This document shows, in pieces, positions 18,119 to 28,018 of a stretch of 64,000 bases of DNA (position 1 is its first letter; every line of letters starts with the position of its first letter). The notes beneath the pieces are model-generated. The model made no database searches, was not told where the DNA came from, and worked only from the letters and a program-made list of their open reading frames with translations. Origin of the DNA: Lysobacter sp. K5869 (GTDB taxonomy: Bacteria; Pseudomonadota; Gammaproteobacteria; Xanthomonadales; Xanthomonadaceae); assembly GCF_018847975.1 (NCBI RefSeq), contig NZ_CP072597.1, positions 2,271,001 to 2,335,000 of the forward strand, in the 5' to 3' direction. A program made the position numbers and the translations under genes.

Positions 18119-18747
18119 GCGAGGACGCGACCGACCGCGCCGGCTACGCCGCGCTCAGCGAGGAAAAGCACCGCGAGCGCATGCAGCGCAAGAAAGAGCT
18201 GATCGACCGCAAGATCGCCCGCGCCACCATCGAGCGCGGCGTGCTGGTGGTCAACACCGGCAACGGCAAGGGCAAGAGCTCCTCGGGCTTCGGCATGCTC
18301 GCCCGTTCGCTCGGCCACGGCTTCCAGTGCGGCGTGGTGCAGTTCATCAAGGGCAGTTTCTCCACCGGCGAGGAAGCGTTCTTCCGCCGCTTCGAGGAAC
18401 TCGACTACCACGTGATGGGCGAGGGCTTCACCTGGGAAACCCAGGACAAGCAGCGCGACATCGCCGCCGCGCAGGCGGCGTGGGCGGTGGCCGCGCGCAT
18501 GCTCGGCGACGAGGCCTACGACTTCGTGCTGCTGGACGAACTCAACATCGCCCTGGCGCACCGCTACATCGCGGTCGAGGACGTGATCGCCGCGGTCGCC
18601 GCGCGGCCGCCGCGCCAGCACGTGGTCATCACCGGACGCGGCGCGCCGGATGCGCTGGTCGAGGTCGCCGACACGGTCACCGATATGCGCGTGGTCAAGC
18701 ATGCGTTCAAGGCGGGGATCAAGGCGCAGAAGGGGATCGAGCTTTGA
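18115..18747 (+). CDS. cobO: Cob(I)yrinic acid a,c-diamide adenosyltransferase
   Basis: A 210-residue CobA/CobO/BtuR-type enzyme that transfers the 5'-deoxyadenosyl group of ATP to Co(I) corrinoids. The P-loop GNGKGKSS is at 49-56, and the family signature VQFIKGSFSTGEE follows. DFVLLDELNIAL carries the acidic residue, and the C-terminal VKHAFKAGIKAQKGIEL-type ending with the AQKGIE(F/L) signature is present. The N-terminus (HRERMQRKKELIDRKI) matches the helix of CobA. The start overlaps the preceding stop (ATGA), and its own stop overlaps the cobB start (TGATG). Symbol btuR/cobA is used in enterics. Confidence 0.95.
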   Translation: MSEDATDRAGYAALSEEKHRERMQRKKELIDRKIARATIERGVLVVNTGNGKGKSSSGFGMLARSLGHGFQCGVVQFIKGSFSTGEEAFFRRFEELDYHVMGEGFTWETQDKQRDIAAAQAAWAVAARMLGDEAYDFVLLDELNIALAHRYIAVEDVIAAVAARPPRQHVVITGRGAPDALVEVADTVTDMRVVKHAFKAGIKAQKGIEL

Positions 18748-20117
18748 TGCAGGGAGCGGGAAACGCGGAACAGGGGAGGGCGGATGCGCGCGCAGTCGGC
18801 GCTTCCGGTAAGCCCGATTCTTCGCTTTCCGTCGCCCGTTGCCCGGCGCTGCTGGTTTCCGCGCCGGCCTCGAATCAAGGCAAAACCAGCGTCACCGCGG
18901 CGTTGGCGCGTTGGCATTCGCGCCAAGGGCGGCGGGTGCGGGTGTTCAAGACCGGGCCGGATTTTCTCGACCCGATGGTGCTCGAACGCGCCAGCGGCGC
19001 TACGGCCCAGCAGTTGGATCTGTGGATGTGCGACGAGGACGACGTGCGCGCGCGCTTGCACGCGGCCGCGTCCGAGGCCGATCTGATTTTGATCGAAGGC
19101 GTGATGGGCTTGTTCGACGGCTCGCCGTCGAGCGCCGATCTGGCCCAGCGCATCGGCGTGCCGGTGCTGGCGGTGATCGACGGTTCGGCGATGGCGCAGA
19201 CCTTCGGCGCGCTCGCCACCGGTCTGGCGCGCTATCGCGACGGGTTGCGGGTGTACGGCGTGGCGGCCAACCGGATCGGCAGCGCGTACCACGCGCAGTT
19301 GCTGCGCGAGAGTCTGCCGGCGGATCTGCGCTGGCTCGGCGCGTTGCCGCGCGATCCGGCGCTGGCGCTGCCGGAGCGGCATCTGGGCTTGGTCGTTGCG
19401 GCCGAGTTGAGCGACATCGACCAGCGCCTGGACGCGTTGGCCGATGCCTGGGCCGCGCATGCCGACGCCGAACTGCCGCCGCCGGTCGAATTCGTCGCCG
19501 CGCAATCGCCGGCGGTGCCGCCTGCGCTACGCGGATCGCGCATCGCGGTGGCGCGCGATGCGGCGTTCTGTTTCCTGTATCCGGCCAACCTCGACGTGCT
19601 GCGCGCGGCCGGCGCCGAGCTGTCGTTCTTCTCGCCGGTCGCCGGCGACGCGTTGCCCGATTGCGATGCGGTCTGGTTGCCGGGCGGCTATCCCGAACTG
19701 CATCTCGACGCCTTGGCCGCGAACGCCGCTCTGCGCGATGGCCTGCGTGCGCATGTCGACGCCGGCAAACCGTTGCTGGCCGAATGCGGCGGCTTGCTGT
19801 ACTGCCTGGACGAGTTGGCCGACCGCGACGGCCGCGCCGCGCCGATGGCCGGCCTGCTGCGTGGACGCGCGAAAATCGGCGCGCGGTTGGCCGCGCTCGG
19901 CCTGCAATCGGTGGCCTTGCCCGAAGGCGAGTTGCGCGGACACACCTTCCACTACGCCCAAGCCGAGATCGCCGACGGCGCCATCGCGATGTCGGTCAAC
20001 CCCAACGGCGGCCCGAGCCGCGAAGCGCTGTACCGCCGCGGCCGCATGAGCGCGAGCTTCGTGCATTTCTATTTTCCGTCGAACCCGGACGCGGCCGTGC
20101 GGCTGTTCCTGGCATGA
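18747..20117 (+). CDS. cobB: Cobyrinic acid a,c-diamide synthase
   Basis: A 456-residue glutamine-dependent amidotransferase (CobB/CbiA) that amidates the a and c side chains of (hydrogeno)cobyrinic acid. The N-terminal dethiobiotin-synthetase-like ATPase has the P-loop region [11 protein letters not shown] and [11 protein letters not shown]. The C-terminal class I glutaminase domain has Cys347 in [20 protein letters not shown], and a histidine near the end in FVHFYFPSN. The first 35 residues are a variable leader. A later start inside this region cannot be excluded, although the ATG chosen overlaps the cobO stop. Its presence in a cluster without ring-synthesis genes suggests processing of imported incomplete corrinoids or ring genes elsewhere. 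Confidence 0.94.
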   Translation: MQGAGNAEQGRADARAVGASGKPDSSLSVARCPALLVSAPASNQGKTSVTAALARWHSRQGRRVRVFKTGPDFLDPMVLERASGATAQQLDLWMCDEDDVRARLHAAASEADLILIEGVMGLFDGSPSSADLAQRIGVPVLAVIDGSAMAQTFGALATGLARYRDGLRVYGVAANRIGSAYHAQLLRESLPADLRWLGALPRDPALALPERHLGLVVAAELSDIDQRLDALADAWAAHADAELPPPVEFVAAQSPAVPPALRGSRIAVARDAAFCFLYPANLDVLRAAGAELSFFSPVAGDALPDCDAVWLPGGYPELHLDALAANAALRDGLRAHVDAGKPLLAECGGLLYCLDELADRDGRAAPMAGLLRGRAKIGARLAALGLQSVALPEGELRGHTFHYAQAEIADGAIAMSVNPNGGPSREALYRRGRMSASFVHFYFPSNPDAAVRLFLA

Positions 20118-21055
20118 GCGCGCAAGCGCTGGCGTGGACGATGCTCGGCGGCGTGTTGCTCGACGCCGCGCTGGGCGAGCCGCGCAGCGTGCGTCATCCT
20201 TTGGTCGCGTTCGGCCGCTGGGCGCGCGCCTTGGAAACCGCGCTGCACGCCGACCGCCGCGCGCGCGGACTGGCCGCGTGGGCCTTGGCGGTGCTGCCGC
20301 TGAGTGCGGCCGCGGGCGGACTGCATTTCGCGCTGTGGCGGTGGTCGCCGTGGGCGGGCGGCGCGTTCGCGGCGCTGGCGCTGTACTTCGCCATCGGCCT
20401 GCGCAGCTTGCGCGAACATGCCGCGCCCGTCGCCGACGCCTTGCAGGCCGATAAGCTGGAAGACGCGCGCGCCGCAGTCGGCCGCATCGTCAGCCGCGAC
20501 ACGCACGCGCTCGACCGCGAGCGCGTCGCCGCGGCGGCGACCGAATCGGTGCTGGAGAACGGCAGCGACGCGGTGTTCGCCGCCTTGTTCTGGTTCGCCG
20601 CGCTCGGCCCGGCCGGCGCGGTGTTGTACCGGCTCAGCAATACGCTCGATGCGATGTGGGGCTACCGCACCGAACGCTACGAGCGTTTCGGCTGGGCCGC
20701 CGCGCGCATCGACGACGCGCTCAACTGGATTCCCGCGCGGCTGACCGCGCTGACCTACGCCGCGCTCGGCGACGCCCCGCGCGCGCTGCGCTGCTGGCGC
20801 GCGCAAGCGCCGACCTGGGACAGCCCCAACGCCGGGCCGGTGATGGCCGCGGGCGCCGGCGCGCTCGGCGTGCGCTTGGGCGGCGCCGCGCCGTATCACG
20901 GCGTGTGGGAGGCGCGGCCGTTGCTGGGCGAAGGCGCCGCGCCCGACGCCGGATCGATCCGCCGCGCGCTGGCTTTGGTCGAGCGCGGCACTTGGGTGTG
21001 GCTGATCGTCGCGGCCGTGGCCGCGGCGCTGGGGTGGTGGCATGCGCAAACCTGA
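20114..21055 (+). CDS. cbiB: Adenosylcobinamide-phosphate synthase CbiB (CobD of the aerobic nomenclature)
   Basis: A 313-residue membrane enzyme that attaches (R)-1-amino-2-propanol phosphate to adenosylcobyric acid. Family landmarks are [23 protein letters not shown] at the N-terminus, [26 protein letters not shown] in the middle (the catalytic-region ESxxEN), [31 protein letters not shown], and the C-terminal [21 protein letters not shown]. Several hydrophobic helices are present. The start overlaps the cobB stop by four bases. In Pseudomonas/Rhodobacter naming this gene is cobD, which must not be confused with Salmonella cobD. Confidence 0.95.
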   Translation: MSAQALAWTMLGGVLLDAALGEPRSVRHPLVAFGRWARALETALHADRRARGLAAWALAVLPLSAAAGGLHFALWRWSPWAGGAFAALALYFAIGLRSLREHAAPVADALQADKLEDARAAVGRIVSRDTHALDRERVAAAATESVLENGSDAVFAALFWFAALGPAGAVLYRLSNTLDAMWGYRTERYERFGWAAARIDDALNWIPARLTALTYAALGDAPRALRCWRAQAPTWDSPNAGPVMAAGAGALGVRLGGAAPYHGVWEARPLLGEGAAPDAGSIRRALALVERGTWVWLIVAAVAAALGWWHAQT

Positions 21056-21099
21056 TCTCTCGCGAACGAAACCGAGCGCGGCCTCGGACGGAGGCGCGC

Positions 21100-22107
21100 A
21101 TGCTTGAGCACGGCGGCCGTTTGCTGCGCGCGGCGCGGCGTTACGGCATTCCCGCGTCGGATTGGCTCGACCTGTCCACCGGCATCAATCCGGAGACTTG
21201 GCCGGTGCCGGACATCCCCGCGCGCGCATGGCACCGCTTGCCCGAGGACGACGACGGCTTGGCCGAAATCGCCGCCGATTACTACGCCGCGCCGCGCGTC
21301 TTGCCGGTCGCCGGTTCGCAGGCCGCGATCCAGGCGCTGCCCGAGTTGCGCTCGCGCTCGCGCGTGGGCGTGCTCGCGCCCGGCTACGCGGAGCACGCGC
21401 ACGCGTGGCGCCGCGCGGGGCACGCGGTCGAAACGCTAAGCGCGGACGAACTGCTGGCGCAACGCGCGCGTTTCGACGTCGTCGTGCTCATCCATCCCAA
21501 CAACCCGGGCGGCGACCGCTTCGAGCGCGAGGCTTTGCTGGCCTTGCACGAAGAACTGCAGGCGCGCGGCGGCTGGCTGCTGATCGACGAAGCCTTCATG
21601 GACGCCACGCCCGAACGCAGCCTGTGCGGCGAAACCGGGCGCGAGGGCTTGATCGTGCTGCGTTCGGCCGGCAAGTTCTTCGGCCTTGCCGGCGCGCGCG
21701 CCGGCTTCGTCTGCGCCGCGCCCGACCTGCTGGCGGCGTTGCGCGACCGGCTCGGCCCGTGGACCTTGACCGGCCCCGCGCGCCACGTCCTGCGCCACGC
21801 GCTGGCCGACCGCGATTGGCAGCGACGCATGCGCGCACAGTTGCTGGCGCAGGGCGAACGTCTGGCCGCGCTGCTGAGCGTGCACGGCCTCGCACCCACC
21901 GGCGGCAGCGCGTTCTTCCAGTGGCGCCGCGATCCGCGCGCCGCGCAGTGGCACGAAGCGTTGGCGCGGCGCGCAATCCTTACCCGTTTGTTCGACGAGC
22001 CGGCCAGCTTGCGTTTCGGTTTGCCCGGCGATGAAGACGAATGGCGGCGCCTGGACCTCGCGCTGGCCGGGATCGCGCTCAATGAAAGCTCGGAGACGCA
22101 GCGGTGA
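21100..22107 (+). CDS. cobC: L-threonine-O-3-phosphate decarboxylase (PLP aminotransferase fold)
   Basis: A 335-residue fold-type I PLP enzyme related to histidinol-phosphate aminotransferase. It starts with [25 protein letters not shown], the hallmark of CobC (aerobic nomenclature)/CobD (Salmonella). Lys192 in [16 protein letters not shown] should form the internal aldimine. [10 protein letters not shown] and [10 protein letters not shown] supply the phosphate- and ring-contacting residues. It makes aminopropanol phosphate, the linker used by the preceding CbiB. A 44-base gap separates it from cbiB, and its stop overlaps the cobQ GTG start. The family name is ambiguous, as cobC is also used for the alpha-ribazole phosphatase. 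Confidence 0.93.
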   Translation: MLEHGGRLLRAARRYGIPASDWLDLSTGINPETWPVPDIPARAWHRLPEDDDGLAEIAADYYAAPRVLPVAGSQAAIQALPELRSRSRVGVLAPGYAEHAHAWRRAGHAVETLSADELLAQRARFDVVVLIHPNNPGGDRFEREALLALHEELQARGGWLLIDEAFMDATPERSLCGETGREGLIVLRSAGKFFGLAGARAGFVCAAPDLLAALRDRLGPWTLTGPARHVLRHALADRDWQRRMRAQLLAQGERLAALLSVHGLAPTGGSAFFQWRRDPRAAQWHEALARRAILTRLFDEPASLRFGLPGDEDEWRRLDLALAGIALNESSETQR

Positions 22108-23624
22108 GTGCGCGCGTCCTCATGGTGCAAGGCTGCACCTCCGACGCCGGCAAGAGCGCCCTGGTCGCCGCGCTGTGCCGCTGGCTGCATCGCCGCGGCG
22201 TCGCGGTGGCGCCGTTCAAGCCGCAGAACATGGCGCTGAACTCGGCGGTGACCGCCGATGGCGGCGAGATCGGCCGCGCCCAGGCGGTGCAGGCGCAGGC
22301 CGCCGGGCTGGCGCCGCACACCGACTTCAACCCGATCCTGCTCAAGCCCAACAGCGACACCGGCGCGCAGGTGATCGTGCACGGCCGCGCCGTCGCCCAT
22401 CTCGACGCGCGCGCCTATCACGACTACAAGCGCACCGCGATGCAGGCCGTGCTGGCCTCGCACGCGCGCCTGTGCGAGCGCTACGCCGCGGTGGTGGTGG
22501 AGGGCGCCGGCAGTCCGGCCGAGATCAATCTGCGCGACCGCGACATCGCCAACATGGGCTACGCCGAAGCGGTCGATTGCCCGGTGATCCTGATCGCCGA
22601 CATCGACCGCGGCGGCGTGTTCGCGCATCTGGTCGGCACCTTGGCGCTGTTGTCGGACAGCGAACGCGCGCGCGTCGCCGGTTTCGTCGTCAACCGGTTC
22701 CGCGGCGACATCGGCTTGCTGCAATCCGGACTCGATTGGCTGGAACGCGAAACCGGCAAGCCGGTGCTCGGCGTGCTGCCGTACCTGCACGGCCTGCATC
22801 TGGAAGCCGAGGATGCGCTGCCGCGCGAGGGCGGCGCCAAGGCCGGCGCGCGCCTGCGCGTGGCGGTGCCGGCGCTGCCGCGGATCAGCAACCACACCGA
22901 TTTCGACGCGCTGCGCGCGCATCCGCAGGTCGAGTGCCGCTTCGTGGGTCCCGGCGAAGCGCCGCCGCCGTGCGATCTGATCGTGCTGCCGGGGTCCAAG
23001 TCCACCCGCGCCGATCTGGCCTGGCTGCGGCGCAACGGTTGGGCCGAGGCCGTCGCCCGGCATCTGCGTTACGGCGGCCGGGTGATCGGCATTTGCGGCG
23101 GCATGCAGATGCTCGGGCGCGCGGTGCACGATCCGCACGCCATCGAAGGCGACGCCGGTTCCAGCGAAGGCTTGGGCTGGCTCGATCTCGACACCACCCT
23201 GCAGCCGCACAAATTGTTGCGCAACGCGCGCGGCCGCCTGGGCTTCGCCGACGCGGCGGTGGAGGGTTACGAAATCCATTGCGGCGTCAGCACCGGCGCG
23301 GCGTTGGAACGGCCGGCATTGCTCCTGCAAGGCGAGCGTCCGGACGGCGAACGCGGCGACGGCGCGCTGTCGGCCGACGGCCAAGTGCTCGGCACCTATC
23401 TGCACGGCCTGTTCGATCATCCGCAAGCGCTGGCCGCTCTGCTGCGCTGGGCCGGTCTGGACGACGCCGAGCCGCTGGATCTGCGCGCGCTGCGCGAACA
23501 GTCCATCGACCGTCTCGCCGACGCGGTCGAGCAACACTTGGACAACGACGCCCTGGCCGCGCTGTTCGGCCTACCGCAAACGCACCTGCCGCAAGCAGGA
23601 GAGGAAAGCGCATGCGCACCTTGA
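22104..23624 (+). CDS. cobQ: Cobyric acid synthase
   Basis: A 506-residue amidotransferase (CobQ/CbiP) that amidates side chains b, d, e and g of adenosylcobyrinic acid a,c-diamide. The dethiobiotin-synthetase-like domain begins [19 protein letters not shown] and contains [13 protein letters not shown] and [12 protein letters not shown]. The glutaminase domain has Cys331 in [12 protein letters not shown] and the histidine of GTYLHGLFD. Translation starts at a GTG that overlaps the preceding TGA (GTGA); no nearby ATG fits. Length is typical. The last 13 bases overlap cobU. Confidence 0.96.
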   Translation: MSARVLMVQGCTSDAGKSALVAALCRWLHRRGVAVAPFKPQNMALNSAVTADGGEIGRAQAVQAQAAGLAPHTDFNPILLKPNSDTGAQVIVHGRAVAHLDARAYHDYKRTAMQAVLASHARLCERYAAVVVEGAGSPAEINLRDRDIANMGYAEAVDCPVILIADIDRGGVFAHLVGTLALLSDSERARVAGFVVNRFRGDIGLLQSGLDWLERETGKPVLGVLPYLHGLHLEAEDALPREGGAKAGARLRVAVPALPRISNHTDFDALRAHPQVECRFVGPGEAPPPCDLIVLPGSKSTRADLAWLRRNGWAEAVARHLRYGGRVIGICGGMQMLGRAVHDPHAIEGDAGSSEGLGWLDLDTTLQPHKLLRNARGRLGFADAAVEGYEIHCGVSTGAALERPALLLQGERPDGERGDGALSADGQVLGTYLHGLFDHPQALAALLRWAGLDDAEPLDLRALREQSIDRLADAVEQHLDNDALAALFGLPQTHLPQAGEESACAP

Positions 23625-24130
23625 TTCTCGGCGGCGCGCGCTCGGGCAAGAGCGCGCTGGCCGAACGCTTGGCCGACGCGCATTCCGACGTCGTCTATGT
23701 CGCCACCGCGCAGCCGCTCGACGGCGAAATGGATGCGCGCATCGCCCATCACCGCGCGCGCCGCCCGGCGCGCTGGGGCTGTGTGGAAGAGCCCGTCGCC
23801 CTGGCCGCGGTCTTGCGCGCGCACGACGCGCCGGATCGCTGTTTGTTGGTGGATTGCCTGACCTTGTGGCTCAGCAATCTGTTGAGCGATCCGGACCAAG
23901 CGGCGTTCGAACGCGAGCGCGCCGCCTTGTTGTCGGCCTTGCCTGAACTGCGCGGCTCGGTGCTGTTGGTCAGCAACGAAGTCGGCCTCGGCATCGTGCC
24001 GATGGGCGAACTCACTCGCCGTTTCGTCGACGAAGCCGGGCGCCTGCATCAGGCGCTGGGCGAGGTCTGCGAGCGGGTGGCGTTCGTGGCGGCGGGCCTG
24101 CCGCTGTGGTTGAAAGGCTCCCCGCCGTAA
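23612..24130 (+). CDS. cobU: Adenosylcobinamide kinase / adenosylcobinamide-phosphate guanylyltransferase
   Basis: A 172-residue bifunctional enzyme (CobU/CobP) that phosphorylates adenosylcobinamide and then attaches GMP, activating it for lower-ligand addition. The N-terminal P-loop GGARSGKS is at 7-14. IAHHRARRP carries His46, the likely guanylylated residue. [14 protein letters not shown] and [14 protein letters not shown] are family signatures. An AGGAGAGGAAA ribosome site lies within the end of cobQ, consistent with the 13-base overlap. The kinase activity also allows salvage of cobinamide. Confidence 0.95.
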   Translation: MRTLILGGARSGKSALAERLADAHSDVVYVATAQPLDGEMDARIAHHRARRPARWGCVEEPVALAAVLRAHDAPDRCLLVDCLTLWLSNLLSDPDQAAFERERAALLSALPELRGSVLLVSNEVGLGIVPMGELTRRFVDEAGRLHQALGEVCERVAFVAAGLPLWLKGSPP

Positions 24131-24156
24131 GGGGCACCGATGTGGAGATCGAACAC

Positions 24157-25239
24157 GTGAACGACGAAAGCCAATGGTGGTTGCGCGGCTGCCCGCGCGC
24201 CGACGAAACCGTCGCCGCGCAGGCGCGCGCGCGTCAGGCGCAGCTGACCAAGCCGCCGGGCTCGCTCGGCCGGCTCGAAGACGCGGCGGTGCGGCTGGCG
24301 GCCTTGCAAGGCAGCGCGCAGCCGTCGCTGCGGCGGGTGTGGATCAGCGTGTTCGCCGCCGATCACGGCGTCGCCGCCGAGGGCGTGTCGGCGTTTCCGC
24401 AGGCGGTCACCGGCGAGATGGTGCGCAACTTCGCCGGCGGCGGCGCGGCCATCGCCGTGCTCGCGCGCAGCCTGGATGCGAGCCTGAACGTGGTCAACCT
24501 CGGCACGGTCAACGATCCCGGCCCGATCGCCGGCGTGCATCGCGCGGTCATCGCCGCGTCCACGGCCAATTTCTGCGAAACCGCGGCGATGAGCGAGGCG
24601 CAGTTGCACGCCGCGCTGGCCGCCGGCGCCGCCAGCGTGCGCGCCGCGCGCGATGCCGGCGCGCAGTTGTTCATCGGCGGCGAGATGGGCATCGCCAACA
24701 CCACCGCGGCCGCCGCGCTGGCCTGCGCGCTGTTGCGGCGCGCGCCGGCCGATCTGGCGGGCGCCGGCACCGGCCTCGACGCGGCCGGCATCGCCCACAA
24801 AATCGCCGTGGTCGAGCGCGCGCTGGCGCTGCACGCGTCGGCCGACAGCGATTGGGAGCGGTTGCGCCGGCTCGGCGGTTTCGAGATCGCGGCCTTGGCC
24901 GGCGCCTACATCGCCAGCGCGCAAAGCGGCATCGCGGTGTTGGTCGACGGCTTCATCTGCACGGTGGCGGCGCTCGCGGCGCAGCGGCTCAATCCCGGCT
25001 GCGGCGAATGGCTGCTGTACGCGCACCGCTCGCACGAGCGCGGCCACGCCGCCGTGCTCGAAGCCCTCGACGCGCAGCCGCTGCTGGATCTGGGCCTGCG
25101 CCTGGGCGAGGCCAGCGGCGCCGCGGTCGCGGTGCCGCTGCTGCGGCTGGCCTGCGATCTGCACAACGGCATGGCGACGTTCGCCCAGGCCGGGGTGTCG
25201 GGCGCGAACGGTACCGGTGCGGATGGTGGCGGCGCGTGA
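24157..25239 (+). CDS. cobT: Nicotinate-nucleotide--dimethylbenzimidazole phosphoribosyltransferase
   Basis: A protein of about 360 residues that makes alpha-ribazole phosphate, the activated lower ligand. Signatures are [19 protein letters not shown] near the N-terminus, [36 protein letters not shown], and the C-terminal [26 protein letters not shown] containing the catalytic glutamate. Start choice is uncertain. GTG codons at 24157 (GGAG ten bases upstream), 24142 (AAGGGG upstream) and 24106 (overlapping cobU) are all in frame. I favour 24157 because family proteins begin just before the WW motif. A 112-base gap separates it from the phosphatase gene. Confidence 0.92.
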   Translation: MNDESQWWLRGCPRADETVAAQARARQAQLTKPPGSLGRLEDAAVRLAALQGSAQPSLRRVWISVFAADHGVAAEGVSAFPQAVTGEMVRNFAGGGAAIAVLARSLDASLNVVNLGTVNDPGPIAGVHRAVIAASTANFCETAAMSEAQLHAALAAGAASVRAARDAGAQLFIGGEMGIANTTAAAALACALLRRAPADLAGAGTGLDAAGIAHKIAVVERALALHASADSDWERLRRLGGFEIAALAGAYIASAQSGIAVLVDGFICTVAALAAQRLNPGCGEWLLYAHRSHERGHAAVLEALDAQPLLDLGLRLGEASGAAVAVPLLRLACDLHNGMATFAQAGVSGANGTGADGGGA

Positions 25240-25351
25240 GCGCACGCGCGTTCGCTTTCGCCGGCACCGACCTGTGGGCTATTCCCTTGGCGCGGTCCGC
25301 GCGGGCATCATCGCGGTTCGCCACCGACCGCGTACAAGGACCGACGCCGCG

Positions 25352-25975
25352 ATGAGTTCGATTTCCCCGCATCCTGGCCCCGTGCATCTGGATCTGCTGC
25401 GCCACGGCGACACCGGGCACCGCAGCTATCGCGGCCAGCTCGACGACAGCCTGCTGGAACTGGGCTGGCGGCAGATGCGCGACGCGGTGCTGGGGCGCGA
25501 ATGGGACGCCATCGTCAGCTCGCCGTTGCAGCGTTGCGCCGCGTTCGCGCAGGAACTGGCGCACGCGCGCGGCCTGCCGTGGGCGCTGGAGCCGCGCTTG
25601 CGCGAATACCATTTCGGCGACTGGCAAGGCCGTCCGGTCGACGTCATCGCCGCGCAAGAAGGCGAGGCGCTGGCGCGGTTCTGGGCCGACCCGGTCGCGC
25701 ATCCGCCGCCGGGCGCCGAACGCTTCGACGAATTCGCCGCGCGCCTGACCGCGGCGATGAACGAGATCGCCCACCGCCACGCCGGCCGCCGGGTGCTGGT
25801 GGTGACCCACGGCGGCGCGATCCGCCTGCTGCGCTGCATCGCCGCCGGCCGCCGCTACACCGACCTGCTCAACATCGACGTCGCCCACGCCTCGCTGCAC
25901 AGCCTGAGCTGGCCGCCGAAGGCCGCGCGCGAAGGCGCGCACGCGCGCGCGCAGGCCGATCCGGTCGACGGTTGA
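25352..25975 (+). CDS. cobC: Alpha-ribazole-5'-phosphate phosphatase (histidine phosphatase family)
   Basis: A 207-residue histidine phosphatase with the RHG triad at 17-19 (LDLLRHGDTG), the second-site SSPLQRCAAFAQELA, LREYHFGDWQGR, and the second catalytic histidine in VVTHGGAIRLL. Its position between cobT and cobS points to dephosphorylation of alpha-ribazole phosphate (or adenosylcobalamin phosphate) in nucleotide-loop assembly, although the fold alone is also that of many other phosphatases. The stop overlaps the cobS start (TGATG). Confidence 0.88.
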   Translation: MSSISPHPGPVHLDLLRHGDTGHRSYRGQLDDSLLELGWRQMRDAVLGREWDAIVSSPLQRCAAFAQELAHARGLPWALEPRLREYHFGDWQGRPVDVIAAQEGEALARFWADPVAHPPPGAERFDEFAARLTAAMNEIAHRHAGRRVLVVTHGGAIRLLRCIAAGRRYTDLLNIDVAHASLHSLSWPPKAAREGAHARAQADPVDG

Positions 25976-26715
25976 TGCGCGCCGCGCTGGCCGCGATCGG
26001 TTTCCTCACCCGGATTCCGGTGCCGGCGCGGGTGTTCGCCGACGCCGACGCGCAGCGTCGCGCGCTGGTGTGGTATCCGCTCGCGGGCGCCTTGATCGGC
26101 GCGTTGCTGTGCGCGTTGGCGTGGGCGCTGCAGACGCGTGCGCCGATGATGTCGGCGGCGCTGTTGTTGGTCGCGTGGACCGCGCTGACCGGCGCGTTGC
26201 ATCTGGACGGCTTGGCCGACATGGCCGACGCCTGGGTCGGCGGCATGCGCGCGGATGCGCGGCAAAGCCGCGAGCGCACCTTGGAGATCATGAAAGATCC
26301 GCGCAGCGGCCCGTTGGCCGTGGTCGCGGTGATGCTGGTGTTGCTGTCGAAGTTCGCCGCGTTGGCGAGCTTGCCCGCGCCGGCCTGGGCCGCGCTGCTG
26401 CTGGCGCCATTGCTGGCGCGCGCGGCGCTGACTTTGGCCTTCCTCACCACGCCCTATGTGCGCGGCGGCGGTCTCGGCCAAGCCTTGGTCGCGGCGCCGC
26501 GCGCGGCCTGCATCGCTGCGTTGGCGGTCAGCGCCGCGGCCTGCGCATTGGCCGGATGGCGCGGCGGACTGGCGTTGGCGGTGGCGGCGCTGGTGTTCGC
26601 GCTGTGGCGGCGGGCGTGTCTGCGCCGGCTGCAGGGGATGACCGGCGACACCTGCGGCGCCTTGACCGAACTGACCGAAGCGGCGGTGCTGGCGGCGTTG
26701 GCGCTGTCGTACTGA
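25975..26715 (+). CDS. cobS: Adenosylcobinamide-GDP ribazoletransferase (cobalamin synthase)
   Basis: A 246-residue polytopic membrane enzyme that joins adenosylcobinamide-GDP with alpha-ribazole (or its phosphate). The family signature ALHLDGLADMADAWVGG, followed by RTLEIMKDPRSGPLAVVA, is intact, and RRLQGMTGDTCGALTELTE near the C-terminus is also diagnostic. N-terminal FLTRIPVPA is typical. It is the last gene of the cobalamin run. No obvious T-tailed terminator lies in the 96 bases before the next gene. Confidence 0.95.
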   Translation: MRAALAAIGFLTRIPVPARVFADADAQRRALVWYPLAGALIGALLCALAWALQTRAPMMSAALLLVAWTALTGALHLDGLADMADAWVGGMRADARQSRERTLEIMKDPRSGPLAVVAVMLVLLSKFAALASLPAPAWAALLLAPLLARAALTLAFLTTPYVRGGGLGQALVAAPRAACIAALAVSAAACALAGWRGGLALAVAALVFALWRRACLRRLQGMTGDTCGALTELTEAAVLAALALSY

Positions 26716-26811
26716 CCCGCGGCGACCGGCGAAAGCGCAAGATAGGAACCGCCGCGCGCCGCTCCGGCTGCGATCCTGGCGGCCAATCCAACGCACGCGA
26801 GGAGCAAGACC

Positions 26812-27939
26812 ATGCCCCCCGTCAAGCTATCGCCCGCCGTGGCGACCGCCGGCGAAGCGTCCGGTTTCGATGCCGCCGCCGCCGAGCCGTCGGCGGTCGA
26901 ATCGCCCGCGATCGAGGCCCGCGCCGACGACGCGCCCGCCCGCGCGGCGCCCGTCGTCGATTCGCTCGCGGCCGCGATCTCCGCCGCCGACGCGCCCATC
27001 GTCGCTCCCGCGCCCGATTCGGGCCGCACCGTCGCCGCGCCCGCGCGCGGCGCGCTCAAGCCCGGCACCCGCGACGCCCACCTGCGCCGGATCCAGCGCG
27101 CGGTGGCGTTGATCGAGCAGGCCATCGCCCGCGGCGAAGAGCCGCCGGAACTGAGCCGGCTGGCCGAGGCGGCGGCGTTCTCGCCGTTCCATTTCCACCG
27201 CGTGTATCGCGCGATGACCGGCGAAACCACCGGCCAGACCGTGGCGCGGCTGCGCTTGCTGCAAGGCTTGCGCTTGCTCGCCGACGACGGACGCAGCGTC
27301 ACCGACGCCGCGCTCGCGGTCGGCTACCAGACCCCGCAAGCGTTCACCCGCGCGTTGCGCCAAGGCGTCGGCGGCACCCCGAGCGAATTGCGCGCCGAGC
27401 CCGAGCGGCTGTGGCGCGAGATCGACCGCCTCGCGCAACCGCCCGAACCGCAGGACGGTTTCGCCGCGCCGCTGCGGGTGGAAGTGGTCAGCGTCGAACC
27501 GTTCCAGGTCGCGGCCTTGCGCGTGACCGGCGCGTATCCCGAGCAGAACCAAGGCTATGGGCGGTTGTTCGGCTGGGCGGCGCAGAACGGCCTGCTCGAT
27601 TCGCTGCGCGGCCTGTACGGCGTGCCGCTGCACGATCGTCGCGATGTGCCGCCGCACGCCTGCGCCTTCGACTGCATGCTGGCGCTCGGCGCGCCCTTCG
27701 CCGACGACGCGGGCGAGGGCATCCGCCTGCAAGTGTTGGGCGGCGGACGCTACGCGCGCGTCCGCCTGATCGGCGCCTTCGACGGCCTCGAAGCGCTGAC
27801 CGACGCCCTGCTCGCGCGCTGGCTGCCCGACAGCGGCGAATCGCTGCGCGATGCGCCGCTGTTCCACGAGTACCTGGACGACCCGGACGAGACGCCGGAA
27901 GCGGTGCTGCGCACCGATGTGTATTTGCCGCTGGCGTGA
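26812..27939 (+). CDS. AraC-family regulator with GyrI-like effector-binding domain
   Basis: A 375-residue protein. Residues 1-80 are an Ala/Pro/Asp-rich, probably disordered extension, uncommon in the family. About 88-195 form an AraC-type double helix-turn-helix (SRLAEAAAFSPFHFHRVYRAMTG and VTDAALAVGYQTPQAFTRALRQGVG). About 215-375 form a GyrI-like/BacR small-molecule-binding domain (VEVVSVEPFQVAALRVTGAYPEQNQGYGRLFGWA...). Such SoxS/Rob-like regulators respond to drugs or other hydrophobic compounds. A GAGGAG ribosome site precedes the ATG. It follows cobS by 96 bases but has no evident link with cobalamin. Confidence 0.88.
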   Translation: MPPVKLSPAVATAGEASGFDAAAAEPSAVESPAIEARADDAPARAAPVVDSLAAAISAADAPIVAPAPDSGRTVAAPARGALKPGTRDAHLRRIQRAVALIEQAIARGEEPPELSRLAEAAAFSPFHFHRVYRAMTGETTGQTVARLRLLQGLRLLADDGRSVTDAALAVGYQTPQAFTRALRQGVGGTPSELRAEPERLWREIDRLAQPPEPQDGFAAPLRVEVVSVEPFQVAALRVTGAYPEQNQGYGRLFGWAAQNGLLDSLRGLYGVPLHDRRDVPPHACAFDCMLALGAPFADDAGEGIRLQVLGGGRYARVRLIGAFDGLEALTDALLARWLPDSGESLRDAPLFHEYLDDPDETPEAVLRTDVYLPLA

Positions 27940-28018
27940 GCCGCGGCGCCTGTTTTGAGCGGAGCGGCGCAGGTCGCGGCCGCGTCGCCGCGACGGCCGG
28001 CGCAACCGGACCAAAACC

